In this document: in pieces, positions 1 to 7,855 of the stretch
Position numbering within the stretch: position 1 is the first letter of the stretch
How the letters are laid out: each line of letters starts with the position of its first letter
Assembly: GCF_030160715.1 (NCBI RefSeq)
Contig: NZ_BSOW01000034.1
Span: forward strand, 31,284-95,283
Reading direction: 5' to 3'
DNA from: Bradyrhizobium iriomotense
Lineage (GTDB): Bacteria > Pseudomonadota > Alphaproteobacteria > Rhizobiales > Xanthobacteraceae
Length of the DNA: 64,000 nucleotides
The notes under the pieces: model-generated
Databases searched by the model: none
Told to the model about the DNA's origin: nothing
The model's input: the letters and a program-made list of their open reading frames with translations, nothing else
Program-made: the position numbers and the translations under genes

Positions 1-375
1 CGAGCGCTGCACGAGGCCGCGCCGCTCCAGATGATCCACCAGCCTGCCCAGCCCTGCCCGCTCGATGGATAGCGATTGCGCGATGGCGAGCTGATTGACG
101 CCCGGGTTGGCCTCGATCAGCGACAGGACGGAGAACTGCGCCGGGCTGATGTCAAAGGCGGCGAGCCGCCGGCTGACGTCCTTGAACACCCAAAGCTGGG
201 CCCGCCGGATGCGATAGCCGAGCGAATGGGACAGATCGCCCGAGCTCAGCTTCGGCCGCGCAGCTTTTGCGGCTGGCGTTGTGCGCTTCGCAGATCGCGA
301 CGGTTTTGCCACGCGCGCCGCTCGCCGCGAACCTTTGGCGATCCGCTTCCCGACGCCTGCCTTCCCTGGCTCCAT
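1..375 (-). CDS. MarR-family transcriptional regulator, 3' part outside the window
   Basis: Reading leftwards from an ATG at 375 gives 125 codons that stay open to the window edge. The first 45 residues are rich in Lys, Arg and Ala and look disordered. They are followed by a MarR winged-helix core with the segments YRIRRAQLWVFKDV, ISPAQFSVLSLIEANPG and SIERAGLGRLVDHLERRGL, the last being recognition helix and start of the wing. The C-terminal dimerisation helix is missing because of the window edge. MarR proteins are dimeric ligand-responsive repressors. The gene is divergent from the secreted esterase at 869, so that esterase is a natural target. Family call is firm; ligand unknown. Confidence 0.85.
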   Translation of the reverse strand, partial: MEPGKAGVGKRIAKGSRRAARVAKPSRSAKRTTPAAKAARPKLSSGDLSHSLGYRIRRAQLWVFKDVSRRLAAFDISPAQFSVLSLIEANPGVNQLAIAQSLSIERAGLGRLVDHLERRGLVQRS

Positions 376-868
376 CGACGACCATCTTTCACAAGCCGGC
401 GCAGGAGCACCCGACCCGACGTTTGAGGATTCGGCAGGCTAACTCTATCGCAGTGCACAGGGATCGAGAAGCGGAGCCGGATCACGCTTTGCAGGCGCAG
501 CTTCTACGACAGGTTGCGTGATGACCTCGCGCGATGAGCCATGTTGACACGGCAACATGGCTCACTTAAGGATCGAGAAAACCTGCCTTCACGCGAGCAG
601 GTCCAAGGGGAGATGACGTCCGTGCCTCCATCAAGGATGGGCGCCGAGCCGCATGCCATGCATTGCGGCGCGATGGTCTTGTGGGCGGCCGCAAGCGCGT
701 CGCGGTTCACGCGCCATCATCGGCACGGCGTGCCTGCGACGCTTCGCGATCGCGAGGCCATGTCCCCCAGCAGCAACATCGCCCGTGAGTTTGACCACGC
801 ACGCCGCGCCGGCGTCGCGTCGGAGCGCTTTCGCTCAATCATCCATGATGAAATTGGGAGGGACTGAC
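376..868. other. Intergenic region between MarR gene and esterase gene
   Basis: About 490 bases without a convincing gene. The esterase frame stays open upstream to 653, but that extension is Arg-rich, has no ribosome-binding site and precedes a good signal peptide, so I treat it as non-coding. The only clear structure is the palindrome at 535-564. Both divergent promoters should lie here. Confidence 0.6.
535..564. promoter_or_regulatory. Perfect 12-bp inverted repeat, candidate MarR operator
   Basis: The arms TGAGCCATGTTG (535-546) and CAACATGGCTCA (553-564) are perfectly complementary around a 6-base spacer. No T-run follows on either strand, so a terminator is unlikely. The site sits between a MarR gene and the divergent esterase gene, where a MarR dimer commonly binds. 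Assignment to this regulator is inference. Confidence 0.5.
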
Positions 869-2728
869 ATGAAAAGACGATTGCTTGCGTCGACGATCGT
901 GGCCGGCTGGGCGGCCTTGGGCACACAGGTAACGGCACACGGGCTGCCGCCGAGCGGCGTTGCGCCACGTTCGTCCTGCGCGGGCCTCACCGGACTCACA
1001 CTGCCGAACACGCAGATCCTGAGCGCGACGCAGAAGTCGGGCTATTGCAACGTGATCGGCATCATCAACAAGCGAACCAGCACGCAGGACCCCGATCATT
1101 TCACCTACGGGATCGGCTTCGCGCTCAACCTGCCCAACACCTGGCATGGCCGTTTCGAGATGATGGGTGGCGGCGGCACCGACGGCAGTCTGCAAGCCGA
1201 TCCGCAAGGCGCGGCCGGCGTCGAGCTCGGGCAAGGCTGGGCGGTCGCCGCCGATGACGGCGGCCATGAAGACAGCGCCAACAATATGGTCGGCGGCTAT
1301 CAGGACGACGATGCCAATGCCGGCGGCTCGGCGCATTTCGCGATCGACGCGCAAGCGCGCAGGGATTACGGCTACAACGGCATCGAAAAGACCGCGACGA
1401 TCTCGAAGCAGATCATCGCCTATTTCTACGGCTTCGAGACCGTCTATTCCTACATCATGGGATGCTCGAACGGCGGACGTGACGCGATGGTCGCCTCGCA
1501 GCGATCGCCCTGGCTGTTCGACGGCGTGATCTCGCAAAACCCCGGCTTCAACCTGCCGCAGGCTGCGCTCGCGGAAGCCTGGAACGAGCAGGTGCTCGGC
1601 AAGCTCGCGACCAGCACCGACATCAACGGGCAACCGTTCATTCCCGACACGTTTCCGCAGCAGGACCTCCAGGTGGCCTCTGCCGCAATCCTGAGCGCCT
1701 GCGACGCCCTAGACGGGCTGGTCGACGGCATCATCGACAACTATCACGCCTGCACGGCCAGGAAGGTGTTTCCGGCGCTCGCGAGCTACACCTGCGGCAC
1801 CGGCTCGCACGGCAGCACGCCGCATGGCGGCAGCTGCCTGACCAGCGCGCAAGTCGACGCGCTGAAGACAATCTATGCCGGACCGGTCAACTCAAAGGGC
1901 CAGCGGCTCTATTCGAACTGGTTCTGGGATGCCGGCATCTGGACGCCGCCCACCGCCCCCGGAGCAGGCTGGGGATTCTGGAACGTCGTCACCGCGCCGG
2001 TGCCGGGGGTCAACACCGCGATCAACCTGACGCTCGGCGCGGGCGCGATCCCGATGATCTTCCAGACGCCGCCTGTGGTCACGCCGGTCAACGGGGCGAA
2101 CGGCCAGGAGGCCTTCGTGTTCCGCTTCAACTTCGACACCGATGCGCCGAAGATCTTCACCAAGACCCAGGCCTATCCGGAAAGCGCAATGGACTTCATG
2201 GCGGCGGTGTCGACCGACCTGCGTCCGTTCAGGGCGCGCGGCGGCAAGCTAATCGTGTCCTCATCGGTCAACGACGGCATCTTCTCCGGAGCCTCGATCG
2301 CGCGGTGGTACCGCAAGATGAATCAGAGCATGGACGGCCGCGCGACCGATTTCGCCCGGTTGTTCATGGTGCCGAACATGGCCCATTGCGGCGGCGGCGC
2401 GGCCACCACGAGCTTCGCCACCAACGAGCTTTCGGCGATCACCGACTGGGTCGAGAAGGGCATCGCGCCGGAACGCATCGTCGCGGCGAATACCAACACC
2501 ACCTCGCCCTACCCGACCGGCGGCGTTTTTGATCCGCGGATTGCGATGAACTTCCCGGCCGGAGGCACAAGGCCGCTATGCGTCTATCCGAAGATTCCCG
2601 CTTACAAGGGCAGCGGCATGACCAACGACGCGGCGAACTTTGCGTGTGTCGATCCCGGATTCAAGCCGGGCGGCGACCACGACTTCCACGACGATGACGA
2701 CGACGGTCGCGGCCAAAACGCGCAGTAA
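869..2728 (+). CDS. Secreted tannase/feruloyl-esterase family protein
   Basis: A 619-residue member of the tannase/feruloyl esterase family, serine esterases that cleave esters of plant phenolic acids. I start at the ATG at 869 because GGAGGGAC lies just before it and the product begins with a signal peptide (MKRRLL, hydrophobic core to about residue 22). The nucleophile elbow is GCSNGG with Ser200. The catalytic His is probably His506 in MAHCGGG, and an Asp in SVNDGIF is a likely acid. Several Cys pairs fit the disulphide-rich family fold. The C-terminus is an unusual Asp/His-rich tail (DHDFHDDDDDGRG) that could bind metal. The true substrate cannot be read from sequence. A strong terminator follows. 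Confidence 0.88.
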   Translation: MKRRLLASTIVAGWAALGTQVTAHGLPPSGVAPRSSCAGLTGLTLPNTQILSATQKSGYCNVIGIINKRTSTQDPDHFTYGIGFALNLPNTWHGRFEMMGGGGTDGSLQADPQGAAGVELGQGWAVAADDGGHEDSANNMVGGYQDDDANAGGSAHFAIDAQARRDYGYNGIEKTATISKQIIAYFYGFETVYSYIMGCSNGGRDAMVASQRSPWLFDGVISQNPGFNLPQAALAEAWNEQVLGKLATSTDINGQPFIPDTFPQQDLQVASAAILSACDALDGLVDGIIDNYHACTARKVFPALASYTCGTGSHGSTPHGGSCLTSAQVDALKTIYAGPVNSKGQRLYSNWFWDAGIWTPPTAPGAGWGFWNVVTAPVPGVNTAINLTLGAGAIPMIFQTPPVVTPVNGANGQEAFVFRFNFDTDAPKIFTKTQAYPESAMDFMAAVSTDLRPFRARGGKLIVSSSVNDGIFSGASIARWYRKMNQSMDGRATDFARLFMVPNMAHCGGGAATTSFATNELSAITDWVEKGIAPERIVAANTNTTSPYPTGGVFDPRIAMNFPAGGTRPLCVYPKIPAYKGSGMTNDAANFACVDPGFKPGGDHDFHDDDDDGRGQNAQ

Positions 2729-2755
2729 TCGTCTCAGTCGCTGACACTACGACAA

Positions 2756-2798
2756 GGATGCCGCGCCCCGTCCCACGCGGCGCGGCATCCCTGTTTTC
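2756..2798 (+). terminator. Rho-independent terminator after the esterase gene
   Basis: Perfect 12-bp arms GGATGCCGCGCC (2756-2767) and GGCGCGGCATCC (2779-2790) close an 11-base loop and are followed by CTGTTTTCG. The stem lies 28 bases after the esterase stop codon. Confidence 0.8.
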
Positions 2799-2867
2799 GA
2801 GGCTCCGCCTTCCCTCGCTGAAGAGCCCGCATTAGGATCGCCGCCGATCCGCACTTGAGCTTCAGTC

Positions 2868-3857
2868 TTGGTCGATTTCGAGCCCATCTTCACGATATCC
2901 CCAGCAGAGGCGGTCGCGCGCTTCCTCGCCGAGCGTTACGCGCTGGCGGCGCCCCTTCAGTGCCGGATGGTCAGGCGCGGCTTCAACGACACCTACCGCA
3001 TCGTTACGGCCCGCGACGAACGCTACATCTTCCGTCTGTCGCATCATCGCGCACGCGGGGCTGCCGACGTGGGCACGGAAACGGATTTCCTGGTTCACCT
3101 CGCCCGATCCGGCGTGCCGGTCGCCGCGGCCGTCCGAACGCCCGATGGCGCTCTCTTCGTTCGGGCACAAGCACGCGAGGGTCAGCGCGAAGGCGTGCTC
3201 TTCCATGAACTCCAGGGGCGCGCGCCTGAAGCAACATCCCTTGCCGATGCGGGCGCCAATGGCGTGACGCTGGCCAAGCTGCACAACGCCGCGGACTCCT
3301 ACAGCGCGCCTGCTCCACTCTACAGACTCGATCTCGATCATTTGTTGCGCCGGCCGCTTGCGAGAATCCGCAAGAGCGGACTCTTGGAGGACGCGAGCGC
3401 CGAAGCCGCCGATCTCGAGGCCATCGCGACGCGAACAACTGAGCGGATCGAAGCCCATAACGAGTTGACCTGGACCCATTGTCACGGCGACTGCCACGGC
3501 TCCAATGCATGCATCACCGAAGCGGGCGAAGCGGCCTTCTTCGATTTCGACGATGGCGGCCCGGGCTATCTTGCGTACGACCTCTCGGTCTTCCTGTGGG
3601 CAAAGGTGTCCTTTGGCCGCAAGCTTCACGCGGTGTGGCACGCCTTCGTCGATGGCTATCGAAGCGTTCGTCCCGTCACGCAAAGCGATTTCGAGGCCGC
3701 GCATGCGTTCGTCATCGTCAGACACTTCTGGCTAATGGGCGAGTATGCAAGCCGCACGCGGGAATGGGGCACCGAGCTAACCAAGTGGGTCGCCCGCGAG
3801 GGTGAATTCCTGAGGGCATGGGAGCGAGAGCAGCTCGACGGTCGACTGCTCTTGTAG
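2868..3857 (+). CDS. Phosphotransferase of the aminoglycoside phosphotransferase/choline kinase fold
   Basis: A 329-residue protein with the small-molecule kinase fold (APH family). The catalytic loop is HGDCHGSN with Asp208 and Asn213, and the metal-binding motif follows as FDFDDGG (Asp226-Asp228). The N-terminal lobe has the expected nucleotide-binding segments (RRGFNDTYRIV, YIFRLSHH). Homologues include homoserine-kinase-like and Ser/Thr-kinase-like enzymes, so the substrate is uncertain; clinical aminoglycoside resistance should not be assumed. The start is a TTG at 2868 with no obvious Shine-Dalgarno sequence, so the N-terminus could differ slightly. It stands alone, separated from the esterase by a terminator. 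Confidence 0.8.
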   Translation: MVDFEPIFTISPAEAVARFLAERYALAAPLQCRMVRRGFNDTYRIVTARDERYIFRLSHHRARGAADVGTETDFLVHLARSGVPVAAAVRTPDGALFVRAQAREGQREGVLFHELQGRAPEATSLADAGANGVTLAKLHNAADSYSAPAPLYRLDLDHLLRRPLARIRKSGLLEDASAEAADLEAIATRTTERIEAHNELTWTHCHGDCHGSNACITEAGEAAFFDFDDGGPGYLAYDLSVFLWAKVSFGRKLHAVWHAFVDGYRSVRPVTQSDFEAAHAFVIVRHFWLMGEYASRTREWGTELTKWVAREGEFLRAWEREQLDGRLLL

Positions 3858-3864
3858 ATCCGCG

Positions 3865-4122
3865 CTACAACAGCTTTGCGCTCACGAACAGCGCGCGCAC
3901 GGCGTTCGTCGCCTGGACCGCAAGCATCCCGTTGTCCGCGGCGCCTTCAAGCGCGGCAATGGCCTCCTCGTGCAGCGAACGGAATTCCATCCACCCCGTC
4001 GAATTGTAGTTGGTGAGGAATTGATAGGCCTGGCCGACGGTCGCGATCGCCAGCGTATTGCCATTCAGGCGGATCTTGAATGTCGTGCGCAGCGGGGTGT
4101 CGGAACTGGTTGGATCGCTCAT
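3865..4122 (-). CDS. DUF982-like small protein
   Basis: An 85-residue protein starting at the ATG at 4122 (MSDPTSSDTPL). A GTG five codons upstream (4137) is an alternative. The pattern of an N-terminal beta segment (FKIRLNGNTLAIATVGQAYQ), a central helix (EEAIAALEGAADNG) and a C-terminal helix (AVRALFVSAKLL) resembles DUF982, a family of unknown function common as paralogues in rhizobia. There is no signal peptide or membrane segment. It converges with the kinase gene, ending 7 bases from that stop. Family assignment by eye only. Confidence 0.6.
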   Translation of the reverse strand: MSDPTSSDTPLRTTFKIRLNGNTLAIATVGQAYQFLTNYNSTGWMEFRSLHEEAIAALEGAADNGMLAVQATNAVRALFVSAKLL

Positions 4123-4191
4123 GGGCTGCTTCTGCACGAGAACGGCTTAACGAAGGGAAAACGGCAGCCCCCGCCGTTTGTTCACCTTAAC

Positions 4192-5217
4192 TCAGGAGTC
4201 CGAGGCCGATGCGCGCTGCGACACGGACGTGGCGCCCTTCAGGCTCGGCACCACGACCAGGCGGGCGATCTCGCCATCGTCATAGGCCTTCCGGAAGCGG
4301 TCGTAGAACTTGATCGAAACGCAGCCGTTGGAGTCGCCGCGCGGTCCGAGCATGTAGCTGTGCGTCAGCAGGCCGACGCGGCCAAGGGCGCTGGTCCCAT
4401 CGACCGGGGTCATGCGCAAGGCGGGCACGCCATGGAACAATTTTTCGCGCGGCTTCAGCTCGTAGGTCGCCGGCGGGGTCGCGCCGACCATGCGCTGGTC
4501 GACATGGCTGGGATCGTCCATCATGGCGCCCATGCCGGAATGCGCCTCGAGCGCGACGCCGCTCGGCAGGTACACCGCCTTCGCCGAGATGTCGTAGACT
4601 GCGGTCTGCGAATCGTAGCCGAGCGCGGCGAGGTCAGGCCCCTGACGGAACAGGCCGCTGTCGGGCGTCAGCGAGGCCAGCCTGATCTTGCCCGGCAGGA
4701 TGTCGGAGAATTTTTGCAGCAGGCTGCGGTTGTCACCCTTCGGCAGGGAATCGGCGAAGGCTTGGCTGGAGGCGACCTGGGAGGCGAGGTCGGCCTGGAC
4801 CGGGCGCGACCGGGGCATCGGGACATCGGGCTTCTGCGATGGCAGCGGCACCTCGGCCACCTGCTTGTCGTCCTCGGTCAGGGTCGAGCGCCAGTCGTTA
4901 GTGACGAGCTGCTGGGCGAGCAGCGCCTTGGCGTCGCGGAGCTTGAGCTGGAGCATGCTCACCGTCGACCGCTCGACGCGGCGCAAACCGGTCTCGCCCG
5001 GCGGCGAAATGGGCTGGAATCGGTCGTCAAAAGAGGTCGTTGGGCCGCTGGGCGGCAGCGCGGCGGAGGCAAGCGAGGCAGTCTCGTTGCCATAGGCTAT
5101 CCAGGCAGCCGCCCCGACGGACAGCGCCATCGCGGCCGCCGCCAGCATAAACGTTTCCGCCCGCCCAATACGGCGGCGCGACAAGAGCTTCTTGGCCCGT
5201 GCTGCGTCGGAAACCAT
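4192..5217 (-). CDS. Membrane-anchored DUF2778 (L,D-transpeptidase-like) protein
   Basis: A 341-residue protein with a basic N-terminus (KKLLSRRRIGR), one transmembrane helix at about residues 24-42, a Pro/Ser-rich linker to about 200 and a C-terminal DUF2778 domain. The domain keeps a YkuD-like catalytic pair: His286 in LLTHSYML and Cys299 in SNGCVSI. Known DUF2778 proteins include the type VI effector Tlde1, which acts on peptidoglycan as an L,D-transpeptidase variant. This copy is anchored and has no secretion genes nearby, so a housekeeping cell-wall role in the periplasm is more likely than a toxin role. The start ATG (5217) is followed by a good N-in anchor. Confidence 0.8.
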   Translation of the reverse strand: MVSDAARAKKLLSRRRIGRAETFMLAAAAMALSVGAAAWIAYGNETASLASAALPPSGPTTSFDDRFQPISPPGETGLRRVERSTVSMLQLKLRDAKALLAQQLVTNDWRSTLTEDDKQVAEVPLPSQKPDVPMPRSRPVQADLASQVASSQAFADSLPKGDNRSLLQKFSDILPGKIRLASLTPDSGLFRQGPDLAALGYDSQTAVYDISAKAVYLPSGVALEAHSGMGAMMDDPSHVDQRMVGATPPATYELKPREKLFHGVPALRMTPVDGTSALGRVGLLTHSYMLGPRGDSNGCVSIKFYDRFRKAYDDGEIARLVVVPSLKGATSVSQRASASDS

Positions 5218-5357
5218 CAGATCCCCAAATCGACCCGCTCAACCCCGTCTCGAACCCCGGGGGTGCCCAACCCCCATCGAGACTCTATACCAGCTATCAC
5301 ATCAGGAGCCAAAAGTTAGGCATAATCGCGGCCGGGGCGGCAGCCGGAGGCGGTTTA

Positions 5358-5789
5358 ATGAGCGATCCTTTTGACCTCAAGCGCTTCGTCCAGGCTCAGA
5401 ACGACGTTTATCCGGGGGTGGTCGGGGAGCTTTCGGCAGGGCGGAAGCGCAGCCACTGGATGTGGTTCATCTTCCCGCAACTGGCGGGGCTCGGCTTTAG
5501 CGCCATGTCGCAGCGCTATGCCATCGCCTCCCGGGCAGAGGCCGAGGCCTACCTCGCCCACCCCGTGCTCGGGCCGCGCCTCGTCGAATGTACCGGCCTC
5601 GTGCTCGCGGTCAGGGGGCGCAGCATCAACGCGATCCTCGGCGCGCCCGACGACGTCAAGTTCCACTCGTCGATGACGCTGTTCGACGCCGTGTCGGATG
5701 AGGCGATCTTCGGCGAGGCGCTCGCGAGATATTTTGCCGGCGAGCGCGACGGCGCGACGCTCGAGATCCTCGCAAGGCTCGATCGCTAG
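5358..5789 (+). CDS. DUF1810 family protein
   Basis: A 143-residue protein starting MSDPFDLKRFVQAQ at the ATG at 5358, preceded by GGAGG at 5346-5350. The frame is open further upstream to 5199 but that would overlap the divergent DUF2778 gene. Hallmarks of DUF1810 are present: RFVQAQ, the aromatic block SHWMWFIFPQLAGLG, and KFHSSMTLFDAV. The family is widespread, cytoplasmic and of unknown biochemical function. It is convergent with the enoyl-CoA hydratase gene, stopping 9 bases before it. Confidence 0.88.
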   Translation: MSDPFDLKRFVQAQNDVYPGVVGELSAGRKRSHWMWFIFPQLAGLGFSAMSQRYAIASRAEAEAYLAHPVLGPRLVECTGLVLAVRGRSINAILGAPDDVKFHSSMTLFDAVSDEAIFGEALARYFAGERDGATLEILARLDR

Positions 5790-5798
5790 CGCGCGGGC

Positions 5799-6578
5799 TC
5801 AGCGCCCCTGGAAAACCGCGGCGCGACGCTCGATGAAGGACTGGATGCCCTCCTTCGCATCAGCGCTGTTCAGCACGCGATCGCGGATTTTCGGGATGTA
5901 GGCGATGGCCGCCGCCTCGCCGCCTTCGATGTATTTTGCGGCGGCTTCCTTGGTCACCTGGATGCCCAGCGGCGCGTTGCGCGCAATGGTCTCCGCGAGC
6001 GCCATGGCGCGGTCGACGTGCTGCCCTGCCGGCACGACCTCCTGCACCAGGCCGATCTCGCGGGCGCGCTGCGCCGAGAACTCGTCGCACAGGAACAGAT
6101 GATACATCGCGTTGCCCCAGCCGGCGCGCGACAGGAAACGGAAATGCGCGCCGCCGAGCGGCGCGATGCCGCGTTTGGATTCCATCTGGCAGAAACGCGC
6201 ATCGTCGGCGGCGACCACGATGTCGCCGGCGAGCATCAGCTCAATGCCGATGGTGAACACGATGCCTTGCACAGCCGTGACGATCGGCTTCTTGCAGCGC
6301 TTTCTGAGCCCAAAGGGATCGACGTTTCCTTCCTTGATGTTGCGCTTCTCAGCGGCCGGGCCAAAGAATTTCGGCATGTCGAGACCAGTGGTAAAATCCC
6401 TGCCCTCCGCGCAGATCACGCCGACCCAGTGATCCTCGTTGTTGTGCAGTTCGGTGAGCGCGTCCGAGAGCTGCTCCATCATCGCAGGCGAGAACGCGTT
6501 CTTCTTCGACGGGTTGTCGATGATGATCTTGAAGATATGGCCGTGCACCTCGCTGCGGACCTGTCCCTCGGCTGTCAT
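5799..6578 (-). CDS. Enoyl-CoA hydratase/isomerase (crotonase) family protein
   Basis: A 259-residue crotonase-fold enzyme; start ATG at 6578 (MTAEGQVRSEV) with GGGAG upstream. Both glutamates used by hydratases appear conserved, one in IGIELML and one in QMESKRGIAP, so water addition to an enoyl-CoA is plausible. The exact acyl substrate is unknown. It lies 40 bases downstream of the tautomerase-like gene on the same strand, and the two probably form one transcript controlled by the divergent TetR regulator at 7202 through the operators at 7118-7168. Confidence 0.85.
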   Translation of the reverse strand: MTAEGQVRSEVHGHIFKIIIDNPSKKNAFSPAMMEQLSDALTELHNNEDHWVGVICAEGRDFTTGLDMPKFFGPAAEKRNIKEGNVDPFGLRKRCKKPIVTAVQGIVFTIGIELMLAGDIVVAADDARFCQMESKRGIAPLGGAHFRFLSRAGWGNAMYHLFLCDEFSAQRAREIGLVQEVVPAGQHVDRAMALAETIARNAPLGIQVTKEAAAKYIEGGEAAAIAYIPKIRDRVLNSADAKEGIQSFIERRAAVFQGR

Positions 6579-6618
6579 GCGCTGCTCCCTCGCTTGGTTT
6601 GCTTGAAAATTTCCGTCG

Positions 6619-7101
6619 TCAGTTGGCGGGCGCGCTTGCGTCGCGGATCGCCTTGATCCGCGCGGGCGTGAACACGCCGCTGTCCAGGAGATCGAGGATC
6701 GACAGCACGCCGCCGCGCGAACCCCAGCTTCCCTCCTCGATGATCTCGAAATTGACCCACCAGGTCGACGACGGCTTCTGCATCCCGCAGGCCTCGGCAA
6801 GCCGCGCGAGCACGTTGCGGATCACTTGCGCGCGCACCTCGGCAGGCCAGGCCGCGTTCATCACGGCGATGTTGACCGTCATGACGTCGCGCGGCGTCTC
6901 CTGGTCGGACAGAAGCTTGCCGCCGATCGCCATGCAGTCGGCTGCCAGGCTTCGGAAATGGACCTGAAAGCCCTGCCGCGCCGCGGGCGCGAGCTGGCCG
7001 ACTTCCGGCTCCAGCACGGCATCGGTGAGGCTTTCCGCAAGCAAGCGGCGCTGCGCGAGGCTCAGCCGACCCTCCAGGGCAGTCACGGTGATGATGGTCA
7101 C
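6619..7101 (-). CDS. Tautomerase-superfamily protein lacking the N-terminal proline
   Basis: A 160-residue protein whose N-terminus (MTIITVTALEGRLSLAQRR) strongly resembles 4-oxalocrotonate tautomerase/MIF-type enzymes, in which Met is removed and Pro-1 is the catalytic base. Here the start codon is GTG (7099-7101) and the second codon is ACC, so residue 1 after processing would be Thr. No in-frame alternative start supplying Pro is visible. The length suggests two fused beta-alpha-beta units. It is the first gene after the operator region and is co-directional with the enoyl-CoA hydratase gene. It may be a non-enzymatic or altered-chemistry member. Confidence 0.72.
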   Translation of the reverse strand: MTIITVTALEGRLSLAQRRLLAESLTDAVLEPEVGQLAPAARQGFQVHFRSLAADCMAIGGKLLSDQETPRDVMTVNIAVMNAAWPAEVRAQVIRNVLARLAEACGMQKPSSTWWVNFEIIEEGSWGSRGGVLSILDLLDSGVFTPARIKAIRDASAPAN

Positions 7102-7117
7102 GGTAACCTCTTGTTCG

Positions 7118-7168
7118 ATATGACGAGCGTCATATTCAACACAAGACTGGCTATGTCAAGCGTCATAG
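7118..7168. promoter_or_regulatory. Two TetR-type operators between divergent genes
   Basis: Site 1 (7118-7135) is a perfect palindrome with arms ATATGACG and CGTCATAT around AG. Site 2 (7151-7168) is CTATGTCA-AG-CGTCATAG, which shares 14 of 16 core bases with site 1. Their centres are 33 bp apart, close to three helical turns. They lie between the tautomerase start (7101) and the TetR start (7202), so one repressor could control both directions. Confidence 0.75.
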
Positions 7169-7201
7169 AATACACCTTCACTGACATTCTGGACCTGCCC
7201 G

Positions 7202-7822
7202 ATGACATCAACCACCCGCGACAAGATGATCGCCGGCGCCGCCGACTTGATGAGCCGGCGCGGCGTCAACGCCACCAGCATGCGCGACGTCGTCCGCCAC
7301 ACGGCAACGCCGCGCGGCTCGATCGGTCACCACTTTCCGGACGGCAAGCCGCAACTCCTTGCCGAGGCCGTTCGCTTCGCCGGGCAGCGGGTCTCCGTGC
7401 GGCTGGACAAGGTGCTGAGCGAGCTCGGCGTCATCGCCGGCTTTCGCGCCTTCGTCACATCCCGGCGGCGGCGGCTGGAGACGACGCAGTTCGAGGCCGG
7501 CTGTCCGGTGCTGGCGGTCGCCGTCGACCACTATGTCGGCGAGACATCGGACAAGGGCGAGACGCGCGACGAGGCCACGCAGCAGCATCTGCTCGACCTT
7601 GCCCATGACGTCTTCACCGACTGGCAGCAGGTCATGCTCTTGGCGCTCAAGCGAGAGGGCCTTGAGGCGGCGCGCGCAACCCGACTCGCCACCCTGGTGG
7701 TCGCCGTCATCGAGGGTACGGTCGCGCTGTGCCGCGCCGCGCGTAGCACGCAGCCGCTCAATCACGCCCAGCAGGAACTCGAATTGATCCTGTCCGAAGC
7801 CTTGGCCCGGAAGGCCGAATAA
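7202..7822 (+). CDS. TetR/AcrR-family regulator (LmrA/YxaF-like)
   Basis: A 206-residue repressor. The N-terminal helix-turn-helix runs over residues 1-50, with MIAGAADLMSRRGVNATSM and the recognition segment TATPRGSIGHHFPDGKPQL, which matches the LmrA/YxaF subgroup (usually PKGSLYHHFPGGK). The C-terminal ligand pocket includes FEAGCPVLAVAVD. It is divergent from the tautomerase/enoyl-CoA hydratase pair, and two related palindromes in the 100-base gap support autoregulation and control of the pair. The inducer is unknown, perhaps an aromatic or acyl compound handled by those enzymes. Confidence 0.9.
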   Translation: MTSTTRDKMIAGAADLMSRRGVNATSMRDVVRHTATPRGSIGHHFPDGKPQLLAEAVRFAGQRVSVRLDKVLSELGVIAGFRAFVTSRRRRLETTQFEAGCPVLAVAVDHYVGETSDKGETRDEATQQHLLDLAHDVFTDWQQVMLLALKREGLEAARATRLATLVVAVIEGTVALCRAARSTQPLNHAQQELELILSEALARKAE

Positions 7823-7852
7823 ACGCGTTCCGCTTTTGTCGCGGGATCATGC
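7821..7852. repeat. Fragment of a dispersed palindromic repeat
   Basis: The bases AAACGCGTTCCGC, TTTGTCGCG and GGATCATGC match pieces of the longer repeat at 45355-45484, with the middle missing. The first bases fall within the TetR stop codon region, and the right end lies four bases before the FMN reductase stop codon. Confidence 0.55.
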
Positions 7853-7855
7853 CCC

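Noticed and set aside
653..868. N-terminal extension of the tannase-type esterase
   Set aside because: The frame is open, but the extension is Arg-rich and lacks a ribosome-binding site; GGAGGGAC and a signal peptide point to 869.
2868..3857. Aminoglycoside resistance gene
   Set aside because: The fold is shared by many small-molecule kinases; no resistance-specific features or mobile context are visible.
3970..5319. 449-codon open frame on the plus strand
   Set aside because: Antisense to the DUF2778 and DUF982-like genes; shadow composition.
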